A stretch of 64,000 bases of DNA from an uncultured Oscillospiraceae bacterium. GTDB taxonomy: Bacteria > Bacillota > Clostridia > Oscillospirales > Oscillospiraceae. Positions 1-8,165 of the stretch are shown here, piece after piece. The position numbers and the translations under genes are program-made. The stretch spans positions 1 through 64,000 of the forward strand of contig CALXCU010000090.1 in NCBI GenBank assembly GCA_944386885.1. Reading direction: 5' to 3'. Positions within the stretch are counted from its first letter, which is position 1, and each line of letters begins with the position of its first letter. The notes under the pieces were generated by a model. The model worked only from the letters and a program-made list of their open reading frames with translations, was not told the origin of the DNA and ran no database searches.

Positions 1-443
1 ATATTGTCCCTGATGCGCTCGGCGATGGTCTCACGCTCAAGCTGGGAGAAAACCGAGGAAATATACATCATCGCCCGTCCCATCGGTGAGGATGTGTCAA
101 ACTGCTCCTTGATGGAGATGAAGTCGATCTTCATCCCGTTCAGCTGTTCGATCAGCTTGGCGAAATCGCCGATGTTGCGGCTGACGCGGTCCAGGCGGTA
201 GACCACGATGGCCCGGAAGTGTTTGCTCTTTGCGTCGGCCATCATCTTTTTGAATTGGGGGCGCTCCAGCGTGCCGCCGGAGAAGCCCTCGTCCTCATAT
301 ACCAGGGCCTGCTCCGCAGCATCGTCTCCGAACTGCAGCCGGATATACTGCCTGCACATTTCGATCTGGTTTTCGATGCTCTCCCCCTTGCCGGTGAACT
401 TGGATTTTCGGGAGTAAATGACGATTGGACCGGCCGCAATCAT
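1..443 (-). CDS. Large serine recombinase, SpoIVCA-like (partial, runs off left edge)
   Basis: The reading frame starts at an ATG at 443 behind a GGCGGTG ribosome-binding site and stays open to base 1, giving the first 147 residues of a resolvase/invertase-type site-specific recombinase. The catalytic serine is Ser14 in Tyr-Ser-Arg-Lys-Ser, followed by FTGKGESIENQ. Other resolvase-fold motifs are YEDEGFSGG, YRLDRVSRN, IKEQFDTSSPMGRAM and FSQLERETIAERI. This N-terminal pattern is the one I associate with clostridial sigma-K-element recombinases, from memory and not from a search. The zinc-ribbon and coiled-coil C-terminal domains would lie to the left. It is on the same strand as the interrupted sigK half near 14.6 kb, so it is the natural candidate for excising the DNA between. 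It could instead belong to an unrelated mobile element. Confidence 0.9.
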   Translation of the reverse strand, partial: MIAAGPIVIYSRKSKFTGKGESIENQIEMCRQYIRLQFGDDAAEQALVYEDEGFSGGTLERPQFKKMMADAKSKHFRAIVVYRLDRVSRNIGDFAKLIEQLNGMKIDFISIKEQFDTSSPMGRAMMYISSVFSQLERETIAERIRDN

Positions 444-453
444 TAAATCACCG

Positions 454-490
454 CCCTATGATATGTTTTCCAAATCAGTATATGATAGGG
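454..490 (-). promoter_or_regulatory. Imperfect inverted repeat / possible sigma-E-type promoter upstream of the recombinase
   Basis: Twelve-base arms at 454-465 and 479-490 are inverted copies with two mismatches. On the minus strand the same bases read TCATATAC, a 12-base spacer, then CATATCAT. That resembles the mother-cell sigma-E consensus (TCATATTT / CATACAAT). A start about seven bases downstream would leave only a very short leader before the ATG at 443, which weakens the promoter reading. An operator or recombinase-binding site is the alternative. Confidence 0.3.
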
Positions 491-710
491 TGTCCCTTGG
501 TAAACGCGGTATTGTCTATACCGGTATCTGAGGTGGTGTACAGGGTATCGATTCTATGAATGCGTGTTGTCGTCTGAGGACGAAGGAATTATGGCCGATC
601 CCCTCCTCCGTGTCGAGGTGTGCGGAGGCATCCGGCTCCGCTGTCTGCAACGGGCATGAAGGCTAGGCATTGACGCATATACTGCACGGCCAGGGAAGAG
701 GGTATGTGCG

Positions 711-893
711 TTGGGCGTTATCCTACATTATCCGACAACTCCGGAAAGCCAGAAAGAACTTTCCAAAAAAGTTGCCGCGGTCCATGCGCAGACGGTCGTC
801 GAGCAAATCAGATCCATGTCCTGCCCCGCAGAGCAGAAGGCGGAGTTGGTTGAGGCAATCAAGCGGATACATCAGCAGAGGGATGGGGCTTGA
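711..893 (+). CDS. Small protein of unknown function (60 aa)
   Basis: A TTG start follows GAAGAGGG with 8 bases of spacing, and the frame runs 60 codons. The product begins MGVILHYPTTPE and is a charged helical protein (residues 12-58 rich in Lys, Glu and Gln) with a single Cys in the SMSCPAEQ segment. No signal peptide or membrane segment is visible. Small proteins of this look occur beside recombinases in clostridial mobile elements, but I cannot name a family. It lies 268 bases from the recombinase start, divergent to it, and seems part of the same recombinase-proximal module. The sequence CATATACT at 676-683 looks like a sporulation sigma -10 element but has no clear partner. Confidence 0.55.
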   Translation: MGVILHYPTTPESQKELSKKVAAVHAQTVVEQIRSMSCPAEQKAELVEAIKRIHQQRDGA

Positions 894-1032
894 CCCCATC
901 CCTCTGCGCTGTTCTCTGCTTTCCCGTCTGATCCATGTCTGCTTGCCGATCCGTACCCGGTCCTGCTCCCATGCCTGCAGCGGGCCAAAGGGGACGCCGC
1001 TCCGCCTTTTTCAGGAAATTTTTCCCATACTA

Positions 1033-1061
1033 TTGACGAAAAAGAGCGTTTCGTCTAAACT
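1033..1061 (+). promoter_or_regulatory. Sigma-A promoter of the DUF1177-AroM operon
   Basis: TTGACG at 1033-1038 and TAAACT at 1056-1061 are separated by 17 bases. The DUF1177 start codon lies 47 bases downstream, behind AAGGAGGA. Confidence 0.6.
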
Positions 1062-1107
1062 TATAGAGTCAACGCAGGGAATCCTGCATATTAAGGAGGA
1101 TACCACT

Positions 1108-2046
1108 ATGTTATTAAAACAGGTCATGGATCTTTTTGAGCTTCTGGACACTCCCCGCGCCTGCGGCGAGACCATTAAGGAAGTCATGCTGGCCAACGGC
1201 GCCGACGAGGTGAGCGTTCAGACCGTCACCGGCGAAAAGGGGTCCACCGATTCCATTAAGATTCTCATCAAGGGCCGCAACGGCAAGTCCAGCGGCGGCA
1301 CCGCTCCCACGCTGGGCATCATCGGCCGTCTGGGCGGGCTGGGCGCCCGGCCGGAGGTTATCGGCTTCGTCTCCGACGGCGACGGCGCGCTGGCCGCCCT
1401 GTCCGCCGGTCTGAAGCTGGCCCAGATGCACAAAAACGGCGACGTGCTGGAGGGCGACGTGCTGGTAGCCACCCATATCTGCCCCCACGCCCCCACCCAG
1501 GAGCACTTCCCCGTGCCGTTTATGGACTCCCCCATCGACATGCAGCTGTGCAACCGCATGGAGGTGGACGAGCGCATGGACGCCATTTTGTCCATCGACA
1601 CCACCAAGGGCAACCGGGTCATCAACCTCAACGGCATCGCCATCTCCAACACCATCAAAGAGGGCTATATTCTGGAGGTCAGCAACGATCTGATGGACGT
1701 GATGACCCGCGTCACCGGCCAGCTGCCCGCCATCTTCCCCTGCGCCCAGCAGGATATCACCCCCTACGGCAACGACCTGCACCACCTCAACAGCATTCTC
1801 CAGCCCGCCACCGCCACCAACGCCCCCGTGGTGGGCGTGGCCATCACCACCGAGCAGGCCGTGGCCGGCTGCGCCACCGGCGCCAGCCACCCCCTGGACG
1901 TGGAGACGGCCGCCCGTTTCGCCGTGGAGGTGGCCAAGGGCTACGGCGCGGGGCAGGTGTCCTTCTACAGCGAGAAGGAGTACGCCCACCTGCTGGAGCT
2001 CTACGGCCGGATGAACCATTTCCAGACCTTCGGCAAGCAGGACTAA
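1108..2046 (+). CDS. DUF1177 family protein
   Basis: This 312-residue protein starts at an ATG behind AAGGAGGA at 1094-1101; the longer upstream reading frame lacks a usable start. The full-length sequence matches the DUF1177 family as I remember it (N-terminal MLLKQVMDLFELLDTPRACG, then VATHICPHAPTQEHFPVPFM and ATGASHPLDVETAARFA). No biochemical function is established for the family. No signal peptide is evident, so it is probably cytoplasmic. The next gene, AroM-like, begins 3 bases after its stop, so the two are co-transcribed. The setting beside aminopeptidase, amidohydrolase and peptide-import genes suggests a role in processing an imported peptide or amide, but that is inference. Confidence 0.85.
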   Translation: MLLKQVMDLFELLDTPRACGETIKEVMLANGADEVSVQTVTGEKGSTDSIKILIKGRNGKSSGGTAPTLGIIGRLGGLGARPEVIGFVSDGDGALAALSAGLKLAQMHKNGDVLEGDVLVATHICPHAPTQEHFPVPFMDSPIDMQLCNRMEVDERMDAILSIDTTKGNRVINLNGIAISNTIKEGYILEVSNDLMDVMTRVTGQLPAIFPCAQQDITPYGNDLHHLNSILQPATATNAPVVGVAITTEQAVAGCATGASHPLDVETAARFAVEVAKGYGAGQVSFYSEKEYAHLLELYGRMNHFQTFGKQD

Positions 2047-2049
2047 CCC

Positions 2050-2730
2050 GTGAGCGAGCCTAAACTCCTGGCCGCAATTACCATTGGACAGGCCCCCCGC
2101 ACCGACGTTACCGCGGATATTCTGCCCATGCTTCCCCCGCATGTGACCCTGCGGGAGTACGGCGCGCTGGACGAGCTCACCTGGGAACAGGTCATGGACG
2201 CCTTCCACCCCGCCCCCGGAGAACAGGTTCTGGTCTCCCGGATGCGGGACGGGCGCCAGGTCCGCATGACGGAGGGCTATGTCCTCCCGCGGCTCCAGGC
2301 GAAAATCCGCCAGGCTGAGGAGGAGGGGGCGGACGCCATTCTGCTTCTGTGCACCGGGTCCTTTCCCGCCTTTCCGCACCGGGTGCTGCTGCTGGAGCCC
2401 CAGGAGATGCTCCATGCCGTAGTGGCCAAACTGGCCGGCGGGCAAAAAGTGGGGCTGCTGGTCCCCATGCCCGACCAGGTGGAGCAGGCCTACCGCTTCT
2501 GGGGGGAGCACGGCGTGGACGTCACCGTGGCCTGCGCCTCTCCCTATCTGGACTTTGAGGGCGTGCGCCGGGCGGCGCAGCAGTTCCGGGGGCAGGATCT
2601 GGCCTTTGTGTGTACCGACTGCATGGGCTATACCGTGGCCATGAAACGGGCCATTCAACAGGAGACCGGGCTTCCGGTGATCCTTCCGCGCACTCTGGTT
2701 GTCCGGGTTCTTGGCGAGCTGCTGGATTAA
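2050..2730 (+). CDS. AroM family protein
   Basis: The 226-residue product begins at a GTG three bases after the DUF1177 stop, indicating translational coupling. It matches the AroM family: an N-terminal ITIGQAPRTDVTADI segment, a central ILLLCTGSFP, and a C-terminal FVCTDCMGYT. The fold is probably similar to the Asp/Glu racemase superfamily, in which paired cysteines can be catalytic; Cys in LLLCTGSF and CTDC fit that layout. AroM has no proven function in spite of its name, which comes from its location near aroL in E. coli. Pairing with DUF1177 suggests the two act on one substrate. Confidence 0.8.
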   Translation: MSEPKLLAAITIGQAPRTDVTADILPMLPPHVTLREYGALDELTWEQVMDAFHPAPGEQVLVSRMRDGRQVRMTEGYVLPRLQAKIRQAEEEGADAILLLCTGSFPAFPHRVLLLEPQEMLHAVVAKLAGGQKVGLLVPMPDQVEQAYRFWGEHGVDVTVACASPYLDFEGVRRAAQQFRGQDLAFVCTDCMGYTVAMKRAIQQETGLPVILPRTLVVRVLGELLD

Positions 2731-2744
2731 CGCGGAACTTCACA

Positions 2745-2767
2745 GGCGGCGGGTCTTTCCCGCCGCC
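2745..2767 (+). terminator. Hairpin after aroM-like gene
   Basis: A nine-base-pair stem (arms 2745-2753 and 2759-2767, loop TCTTT) is followed by a weak T-rich tract. It probably ends or attenuates the DUF1177-AroM transcript before the M18 gene. Confidence 0.6.
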
Positions 2768-2800
2768 TAGTTTCATTTGACTTTCAGGAGGTAATGTCCC

Positions 2801-4123
2801 ATGAGCGACATCAATCAGGAGCTCTTATCCTTCATCCAGCGCAGCCCCAGCTGCTATCACGCGGTGGAAACCATCGCCCGGGAGCTGACGGAGGGCGGCT
2901 TTACCGAGCTCTCCGAGGGGGAGCGCTGGACTCTGGAGCGGGGCGGGCGGTACTTTGTGCGCCGGAACCTCTCCACCATTCTGGCCTTCCGGATTCCCCG
3001 GGAGGAGATCCGGGGCGTCCAGATCGCCGCTTCCCACAGCGATTCTCCCGCCTTCAAGCTGAAGGAGAACATGGACATCGTGCGGGACGGCGCCTACACC
3101 GAGCTGAACGTGGAGAAATACGGCGGGATGCTCTGTGCGCCCTGGTTCGACCGGCCGCTGTCGGTGGCCGGCAAGGTGGTGGTCTGCCGGGAAGGCCGGC
3201 TGGAGTCCCGCCTGGTGAACCTGGACCGGGACCTGCTGATGATCCCCAACCTGGCCATCCACATGAACCGGAGCGTCAACGACGGCTATGCCTACAGCGC
3301 CCAGCGGGACATGCTCCCTCTGCTGGGGGATGAGACGGCCAAGGGCAAACTGATGGAGCTGGTGGCCCAGGCCGCCGGAGTGGCCCGGGAGGAAATTTTG
3401 GGCAGCGACCTGTTCCTCTACTGCCGCAGCCGGGGCACCGTCTGGGGCGCCGGCGGGGAATACCTCTCCTCGCCCAAGCTGGACGACCTCCAGTGCACCT
3501 TCGCCAATCTGAAGGGGTTCCTGGCGGCCGGGGAAAATCCCCATGCCCTCTCCGTCTACGCGGTGTTCGACAATGAGGAGGTGGGCAGCACCACCAAGCA
3601 GGGGGCCGCCTCCACCGTGCTGCTGGACACCCTTACCCGCATCAATGCGTGCCTGGGCCGGAGCCGGGAAGACTATCTGCGGATGCTCGCCTGCGGCTTC
3701 ATGGTCTCGGCCGACAACGCCCACGCCGTCCATCCCAACCACCTGGACGCCGCCGACCCCACCAATCACCCCCATATGAACCGGGGAATTGTCCTCAAGT
3801 TCAGCGCCAACCAGAAGTACGGCACCGACTCGGTGTCGGCCGCTCTCTTCCGGGAGCTCTGCCGCCGGGCGGACGTGCCCACCCAGGTGTTCCACAACCA
3901 CTCGGATATTCTGGGCGGAAGCACCCTTGGAAACCTCTCCAACGCCCAGGTATCCCTGAACATGGTGGACATCGGCCTGCCCCAGCTGGCCATGCACTCC
4001 CCCTATGAGACGGCGGGCGCCCGGGACACCGCCTATCTGGTCCGGGCCATGGAGGTCTTTTTCAACAGCTATCTTCAGGACGAGGGGCAGGGCGCCTACA
4101 CCCTGCACACCTGCCGTGTATGA
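2801..4123 (+). CDS. M18 family aminopeptidase
   Basis: The 440-residue protein has a clear AGGAGG site and ATG start. It is a cytoplasmic zinc aminopeptidase of clan MH, the aspartyl-aminopeptidase family, which removes N-terminal residues from peptides. Metal-binding signatures are AASHSDSPAFKLK (His79, Asp81), FDNEEVGSTTKQGA near residues 256-269, and FHNHSDILGGSTLGN near residue 365. Length matches the family. It lies between the DUF1177-AroM pair and a C39-like peptidase gene, upstream of the dipeptide importer operon, so it fits a peptide-degrading island. ApeB is the usual bacterial name for close relatives, but substrate preference cannot be read here. Confidence 0.92.
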   Translation: MSDINQELLSFIQRSPSCYHAVETIARELTEGGFTELSEGERWTLERGGRYFVRRNLSTILAFRIPREEIRGVQIAASHSDSPAFKLKENMDIVRDGAYTELNVEKYGGMLCAPWFDRPLSVAGKVVVCREGRLESRLVNLDRDLLMIPNLAIHMNRSVNDGYAYSAQRDMLPLLGDETAKGKLMELVAQAAGVAREEILGSDLFLYCRSRGTVWGAGGEYLSSPKLDDLQCTFANLKGFLAAGENPHALSVYAVFDNEEVGSTTKQGAASTVLLDTLTRINACLGRSREDYLRMLACGFMVSADNAHAVHPNHLDAADPTNHPHMNRGIVLKFSANQKYGTDSVSAALFRELCRRADVPTQVFHNHSDILGGSTLGNLSNAQVSLNMVDIGLPQLAMHSPYETAGARDTAYLVRAMEVFFNSYLQDEGQGAYTLHTCRV

Positions 4124-4133
4124 GGTGAAGAAC

Positions 4134-4790
4134 ATGTATTACTATGTCAATCAGACCCGCTATCCCCATGTCCCCTATCCCACTCTGACCGCCATTCCGG
4201 AGCTGGCCCGGAACGACACCACCGTGCGCTCCGCCGGGTGCGGGCTGTGTTCGGTCTCCATGGTGGTGACCAATCTGACGGGGACGGAATTTCCGCTCAT
4301 CGACGCGCTGGAGCTCTCCCTGGCGGTAAACGCCAACCACAGCCCCGGCACCGATATGGACCGTCTGGCCCCCTATGTGGCCGAGCGCTTCGGCCTGAAG
4401 CTGGTGATGACCGACGACCCGGAGCAGCTGCGCCAGAGCCTGCTGCGGGGAGGCATGGCCGTGGCCAACGTGACGGGAGACCGGCCGGAGGAGAACTATG
4501 TGGGGCTCTTCTCCCACGGCGGCCACTATGTGGCGGTGGTGGCCATTGAGCCCGACGGCGAGCATGTCACCGTGTTGGACCCCTCCCAGCTGCCCGACAA
4601 ATTCCACGAGGAGGGCCGGGAGGGTAAGGTGGTGGAAAACGGCTTCTGCCTGCACACCACGCTGTCCATTCTCGCGGAGGACTGCCGGTTCCGCCCGGCG
4701 GAGTGCTACCCGGAGGGAGAATTCAAATCCTGGATGGAATTCGACCGCCGGACCGTCCACAACCGGTATTATCTCTTTGAAAAGGAATAG
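4134..4790 (+). CDS. C39-like (papain-fold) peptidase domain protein
   Basis: The start chosen is the ATG at 4134 behind GAGGTGAAG, overlapping the end of the M18 operon context by 10 bases of spacing; it gives 218 residues. Cys36 in SAGCGLCSVSM, His131 in FSHGGHYVAVV and Asp149 in VLDPS form a C39-like catalytic triad pattern. There is no signal peptide, transmembrane segment or ABC-exporter fusion, so this is a free-standing cytosolic cysteine peptidase or amidase-like enzyme, not a bacteriocin exporter. Its placement directly after the M18 aminopeptidase suggests a joint role in peptide breakdown. Substrate unknown. Confidence 0.7.
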   Translation: MYYYVNQTRYPHVPYPTLTAIPELARNDTTVRSAGCGLCSVSMVVTNLTGTEFPLIDALELSLAVNANHSPGTDMDRLAPYVAERFGLKLVMTDDPEQLRQSLLRGGMAVANVTGDRPEENYVGLFSHGGHYVAVVAIEPDGEHVTVLDPSQLPDKFHEEGREGKVVENGFCLHTTLSILAEDCRFRPAECYPEGEFKSWMEFDRRTVHNRYYLFEKE

Positions 4791-5058
4791 AACCTGGTTT
4801 TGACGGAATGTTTATCCATCGCGATTCCCTGTTTCCGGTGAACTGCGCCGATTTCCGGCCAAATGTTCCGTATTTGTTCTTTTTGCGAATTATAATGTCT
4901 TATTTTCCCATCCTTTCTCTGTTATTTTCTGCAATTTCCTTGTAAACACTTGAAAAATGATGTTCAATATAGTATGATTAGTTTTATTAAAATACGAAAT
5001 GTAGAGCGGTTTTTTTATCCCTCCGGGCCGGCCGCTCTGCGGGAGGAGTTGCGTCAGC
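4791..5058 (+). other. AT-rich intergenic promoter region
   Basis: The 268-base gap is much more AT-rich than its surroundings. It holds the operon promoter at 4950-4978 and a TTGAA...TTCAA inverted repeat (4950-4954 and 4963-4967) overlapping the -35 element, a possible operator. A stem between GAGCGG near 5004 and CCGCTC near 5032 could form in the leader. Confidence 0.5.
4950..4978 (+). promoter_or_regulatory. Strong sigma-A promoter of the M20/peptide-importer operon
   Basis: TTGAAA at 4950-4955 and TATGAT at 4973-4978 are 17 bases apart. It precedes the run of nine co-directional genes from the first M20 hydrolase to the ArgE/DapE-type gene. Confidence 0.75.
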
Positions 5059-5085
5059 ATAGAACGTGAGATTTATCAGGAGGCT

Positions 5086-6234
5086 TTGTCCCTGCGGGAC
5101 GAGCTGGTTGCGTGGCGGCGGCAGCTTCACCGCCACCCGGAGCTGGGCTTTGATCTGCCGGTGACGCGGGCTTTTGTCCTTGAAAAACTGCGTGAAATGG
5201 GCTATGAGCCCCAGGACGTGGGGCGGGCCGGCATCACCTGTACCATCGGCCGGGGCGCTCCGGTCTTTCTGCTGCGGGGGGATATGGACGCCCTGCCCAT
5301 GCAGGAGGAGACCGGACTGCCCTTCGCCTCGGAAAACGGGTGCATGCACGCCTGCGGGCACGATTTCCACACCACCGCCCTGCTGGGCGCCGCCCGGCTG
5401 CTGCGGCAGCATGAGGGAGAGCTGCGGGGCACGGTAAAGCTGCTCTTTCAGCCGGCGGAGGAGACCATGGACGGCGCGCAGGATGTCTTTGACGCCGGAA
5501 TTCTGGAACACCCCCACGTGGACGCCGCCATGGCCCTGCATGTGGTTCAGGCGCCCTTCGGAACGGTAAACTACACCCCCGGCTCCGCCTGCGGCTCCAG
5601 CGACGTGTTCACCATCACCGTCAACGGCCGGGGCGGGCACGGCGCCGCGCCCCACCGGAATATCGATCCCATCAACGTGGCGGCCCATATTGTGCTCTCT
5701 CTCCAGACCATCAACAGCCGTGAGGTCAACCCCAATGAGATGATTGTCCTCACCATCTGTTCCCTCCACGCCGGCAGCGCCGCCAACGTGACGCCGGCTC
5801 AGGCGGTGCTGAAGGGCACCATCCGCACCATGAATCTGGAGGTCAAGGAGTTCGCCCGGCAGCGGCTGACGGAAATCTGCCGGGATGTGTGCCGCACGTT
5901 CCGGGCCGAATGCGACATTGCGTTCACCGGAGCGGGCATTCCCCCCATGATCAATGATCCCGCCCTTACCGAGGAGTTGAGCGGCTATATCGATGCGCTC
6001 CTGGGCTCCGGTTCGGTCCGCCATATTGAGCGGATGACCGGGTCGGAGGATTTCTCGGTCTTTTCCCACCACGTGCCCTGCGCGCTGTACTGGTTCGGCA
6101 CCGGCAGCGCGGAAGAGGGGTATCCCTATGGTGTTCACGATCCCAGGGTCACATTCCGCGAGGATGCGCTCCCTGAGATGGCGGCCGTGTATGCTCAGTC
6201 CGCCATCTGCTGGCTCGCGAACCACCATCAGTGA
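5086..6234 (+). CDS. M20 family amidohydrolase (hippurate hydrolase/IAA-amino-acid hydrolase type)
   Basis: The enzyme is a zinc amidohydrolase of the M20D type. Visible motifs are RRQLHRHPELG, LLRGDMDALPM, the metal site HACGHDFHTTALLGA, QPAEE and GRGGHGAAPH in the lid domain, and MTGSEDFSVF near the C-terminus. Such enzymes cleave N-acyl or N-aminoacyl amides. The start is uncertain: TTG at 5086 sits only two bases from AGGAGG, while homology-like sequence extends 9 more codons to an ATA at 5059 that has a well-spaced GGGAGGAG (5041-5048). It is first in the operon with the dipeptide importer, so its substrates are probably imported peptides or acyl-amino acids. Confidence 0.88.
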   Translation: MSLRDELVAWRRQLHRHPELGFDLPVTRAFVLEKLREMGYEPQDVGRAGITCTIGRGAPVFLLRGDMDALPMQEETGLPFASENGCMHACGHDFHTTALLGAARLLRQHEGELRGTVKLLFQPAEETMDGAQDVFDAGILEHPHVDAAMALHVVQAPFGTVNYTPGSACGSSDVFTITVNGRGGHGAAPHRNIDPINVAAHIVLSLQTINSREVNPNEMIVLTICSLHAGSAANVTPAQAVLKGTIRTMNLEVKEFARQRLTEICRDVCRTFRAECDIAFTGAGIPPMINDPALTEELSGYIDALLGSGSVRHIERMTGSEDFSVFSHHVPCALYWFGTGSAEEGYPYGVHDPRVTFREDALPEMAAVYAQSAICWLANHHQ

Positions 6235-6268
6235 TAGATGTGTAAGACCCAAAACGAACAGGAGTGAA

Positions 6269-7897
6269 ATGAAAATGAAGAAAAAGATCCTTGCACTGAG
6301 CCTGGCCTGCGCCATGTCCCTGGGCCTTCTGGCCGGCTGCGGCGGCGGCAGCGAAGCCAGCCCCGACCCCAGCGCGGCGCCGTCCGCCGCCGCCGGGTCC
6401 TCCACCCCTGCGGAGAGCGGGACCCTGACCGTCTCCCTCTCCTCCTCCCCCAGCAAGCTGGACCCTATCCACTACACCGGCACCTATGAGAGCCAGATCA
6501 TCGGTCAGGTCTGCGACCGTCTGATCGAGTACAACGACGACCTGGACACCTATGTTCCCTCGCTGGCCACCAGCTGGACCATTTCGGAGGACGGTTCCAC
6601 TTACGTCTTCCAGATCCGTCAGGGGGTCCATTTCCAGAACGGCCAGTACAGCCAGGGCCGTGAGATGACCGCGGAGGACGTGGCCTGGTCTCTGAACCGC
6701 TCTGCCCAGTACTCCGACATGGCCCGCCTGTCCATGCTGGACAAGGCGGAGGTCACCGGCGAGTGGGAGGTCACCTGTACCCTGAAGAGCCCCAACGCCG
6801 CCTTCCTGACCGCTCTGACCGACGCGGGCAACTCCATCATTGCCCAGGAAGAGGTTGAGGGCTGGGGCGACGACTTCGGCTATCACCTGACCGGCACCGG
6901 CGCGTTCATCATGGAGGACTTCCAGCTGGACGAGCAGGCCGTTCTGGTGGCCAACGAGGACTACTGGCTGGGCGTGCCCAACATCCAGAAGCTGGTCTTC
7001 CGCTTCATCTCCGATCCCACCCAGACCGCCAACGCCCTGCTGGCCGGCGAGATTGATCTGGCTACCCAGCTCTCCGGCGAGGCCATCAACACCGTGGACC
7101 AGGCCGGCGGCGACGTGAGCCTGATGAAGGTGGAGGCGCTGCAGATCAACTACGTCCGCTTCAACATGCAGAACGGCCCCACTGCCGATCCTCTGGTCCG
7201 CCAGGCGCTGATCCAGGCGGTGGATCTGGACGCCGTGCGCACCGCCCTGTACCAGTACGGCGAGGCGGAGGCCGCCTGCCTGCCCCTGCCCTACGGCTCC
7301 TGGGGCTATGACGAGTCTCTGGAGTCCCTGGCCCTGCCCTATGACGTCGAGGCCGCCAAGGAGAAGCTGGCCCAGTCCGGCTACCCCAACGGCTTTGAGG
7401 TGGACATCTACGTCTCCAACACCCAGGAGCGCACCACGCTGTGCACCCTGCTGCAGGCCTACTGGTCTCAGATCGGCGTCACCACCAACATCCACGCCAA
7501 CGAGTGGGGCACCTTCTCCGACATGGCGGCCTCCGGCAACGCCGACATCTACGCCATGAGCTGGACCTGGTATCCCGACCCCTACTTCTTCCTGAACAAC
7601 CTCTTCTCCTCCAGCCAGACCAGCTCCAACGGCAACGGCGCTCTGTATATCAACGACGAGGTCGATGCCGCTCTGCAGGCCGCGGTGGAGACCACCGATC
7701 AGACCGAGCGCGCCGCCTACTACAGCGAGGTCATGCGCCACGCTATGGAGGACTACACCGGCATTTACTACGCCGTGCCCTACAACTGCTACGGCATTAA
7801 CAGCCGCGTGCAGGACTTCACGCCCAGAGCCGACGGCACCCTGCGTTTCATCGTCTCCGACGGCGAGAAGATCGTCCGCAATACCTCCGTTGCCTGA
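6269..7897 (+). CDS. Dipeptide/oligopeptide ABC transporter substrate-binding lipoprotein
   Basis: The 542-residue precursor has a lipoprotein signal (Lys-rich start, hydrophobic core, Leu-Leu-Ala-Gly-Cys with Cys24 lipidated). A Pro/Ser/Ala-rich linker follows, then a type-5 solute-binding domain (LDPIHYTGTYESQIIGQVCD near the start, WTWYPDPYFFLNNLFSS near the end). It captures peptides or similar solutes outside the membrane and delivers them to the permeases encoded next. Two in-frame ATGs (6269 and 6275) share the AGGAG at 6260-6264. A long hairpin separates it from the permease genes, which usually means the binding protein is made in excess. The ligand cannot be predicted. Confidence 0.93.
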   Translation: MKMKKKILALSLACAMSLGLLAGCGGGSEASPDPSAAPSAAAGSSTPAESGTLTVSLSSSPSKLDPIHYTGTYESQIIGQVCDRLIEYNDDLDTYVPSLATSWTISEDGSTYVFQIRQGVHFQNGQYSQGREMTAEDVAWSLNRSAQYSDMARLSMLDKAEVTGEWEVTCTLKSPNAAFLTALTDAGNSIIAQEEVEGWGDDFGYHLTGTGAFIMEDFQLDEQAVLVANEDYWLGVPNIQKLVFRFISDPTQTANALLAGEIDLATQLSGEAINTVDQAGGDVSLMKVEALQINYVRFNMQNGPTADPLVRQALIQAVDLDAVRTALYQYGEAEAACLPLPYGSWGYDESLESLALPYDVEAAKEKLAQSGYPNGFEVDIYVSNTQERTTLCTLLQAYWSQIGVTTNIHANEWGTFSDMAASGNADIYAMSWTWYPDPYFFLNNLFSSSQTSSNGNGALYINDEVDAALQAAVETTDQTERAAYYSEVMRHAMEDYTGIYYAVPYNCYGINSRVQDFTPRADGTLRFIVSDGEKIVRNTSVA

Positions 7898-7920
7898 TTA
7901 ACTGCGATAAGCCGCTATCA

Positions 7921-7950
7921 CCTATGGGGCGCGCACGCGCGCCCCATAGG
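7921..7950 (+). promoter_or_regulatory. Intercistronic hairpin between binding protein and permeases
   Basis: A 30-base near-perfect inverted repeat (13-14 bp stem, minimal loop at 7935) follows the binding-protein gene. It has no T-tract, so it is more likely an mRNA 3' stabiliser or partial terminator than a full stop. The 215 bases from here to 8165 contain no other gene. Confidence 0.75.
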
Positions 7951-8165
7951 TTGCTGTCAGGGGGACTTTTTCATCCCGAGCAGCACAAATGTACATCCGC
8001 GCGGATAATAGTTCGCCATACAGGTACAGGAGGCGATCTCTCTGCGGATGGAACCTCCATGCGGCAGGGTTTCGGCCGGATGGCCGCGTGGAAAAACCGC
8101 AGAGATCGGTTTATATCCACCAAATGAACAAAACTATCACATGTATTGATATGGCGGTGATGTGA

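Noticed and set aside
1114..2658. 514-aa minus-strand frame over DUF1177/AroM
   Set aside because: Composition typical of a shadow frame; the plus-strand genes have clear starts and family matches.
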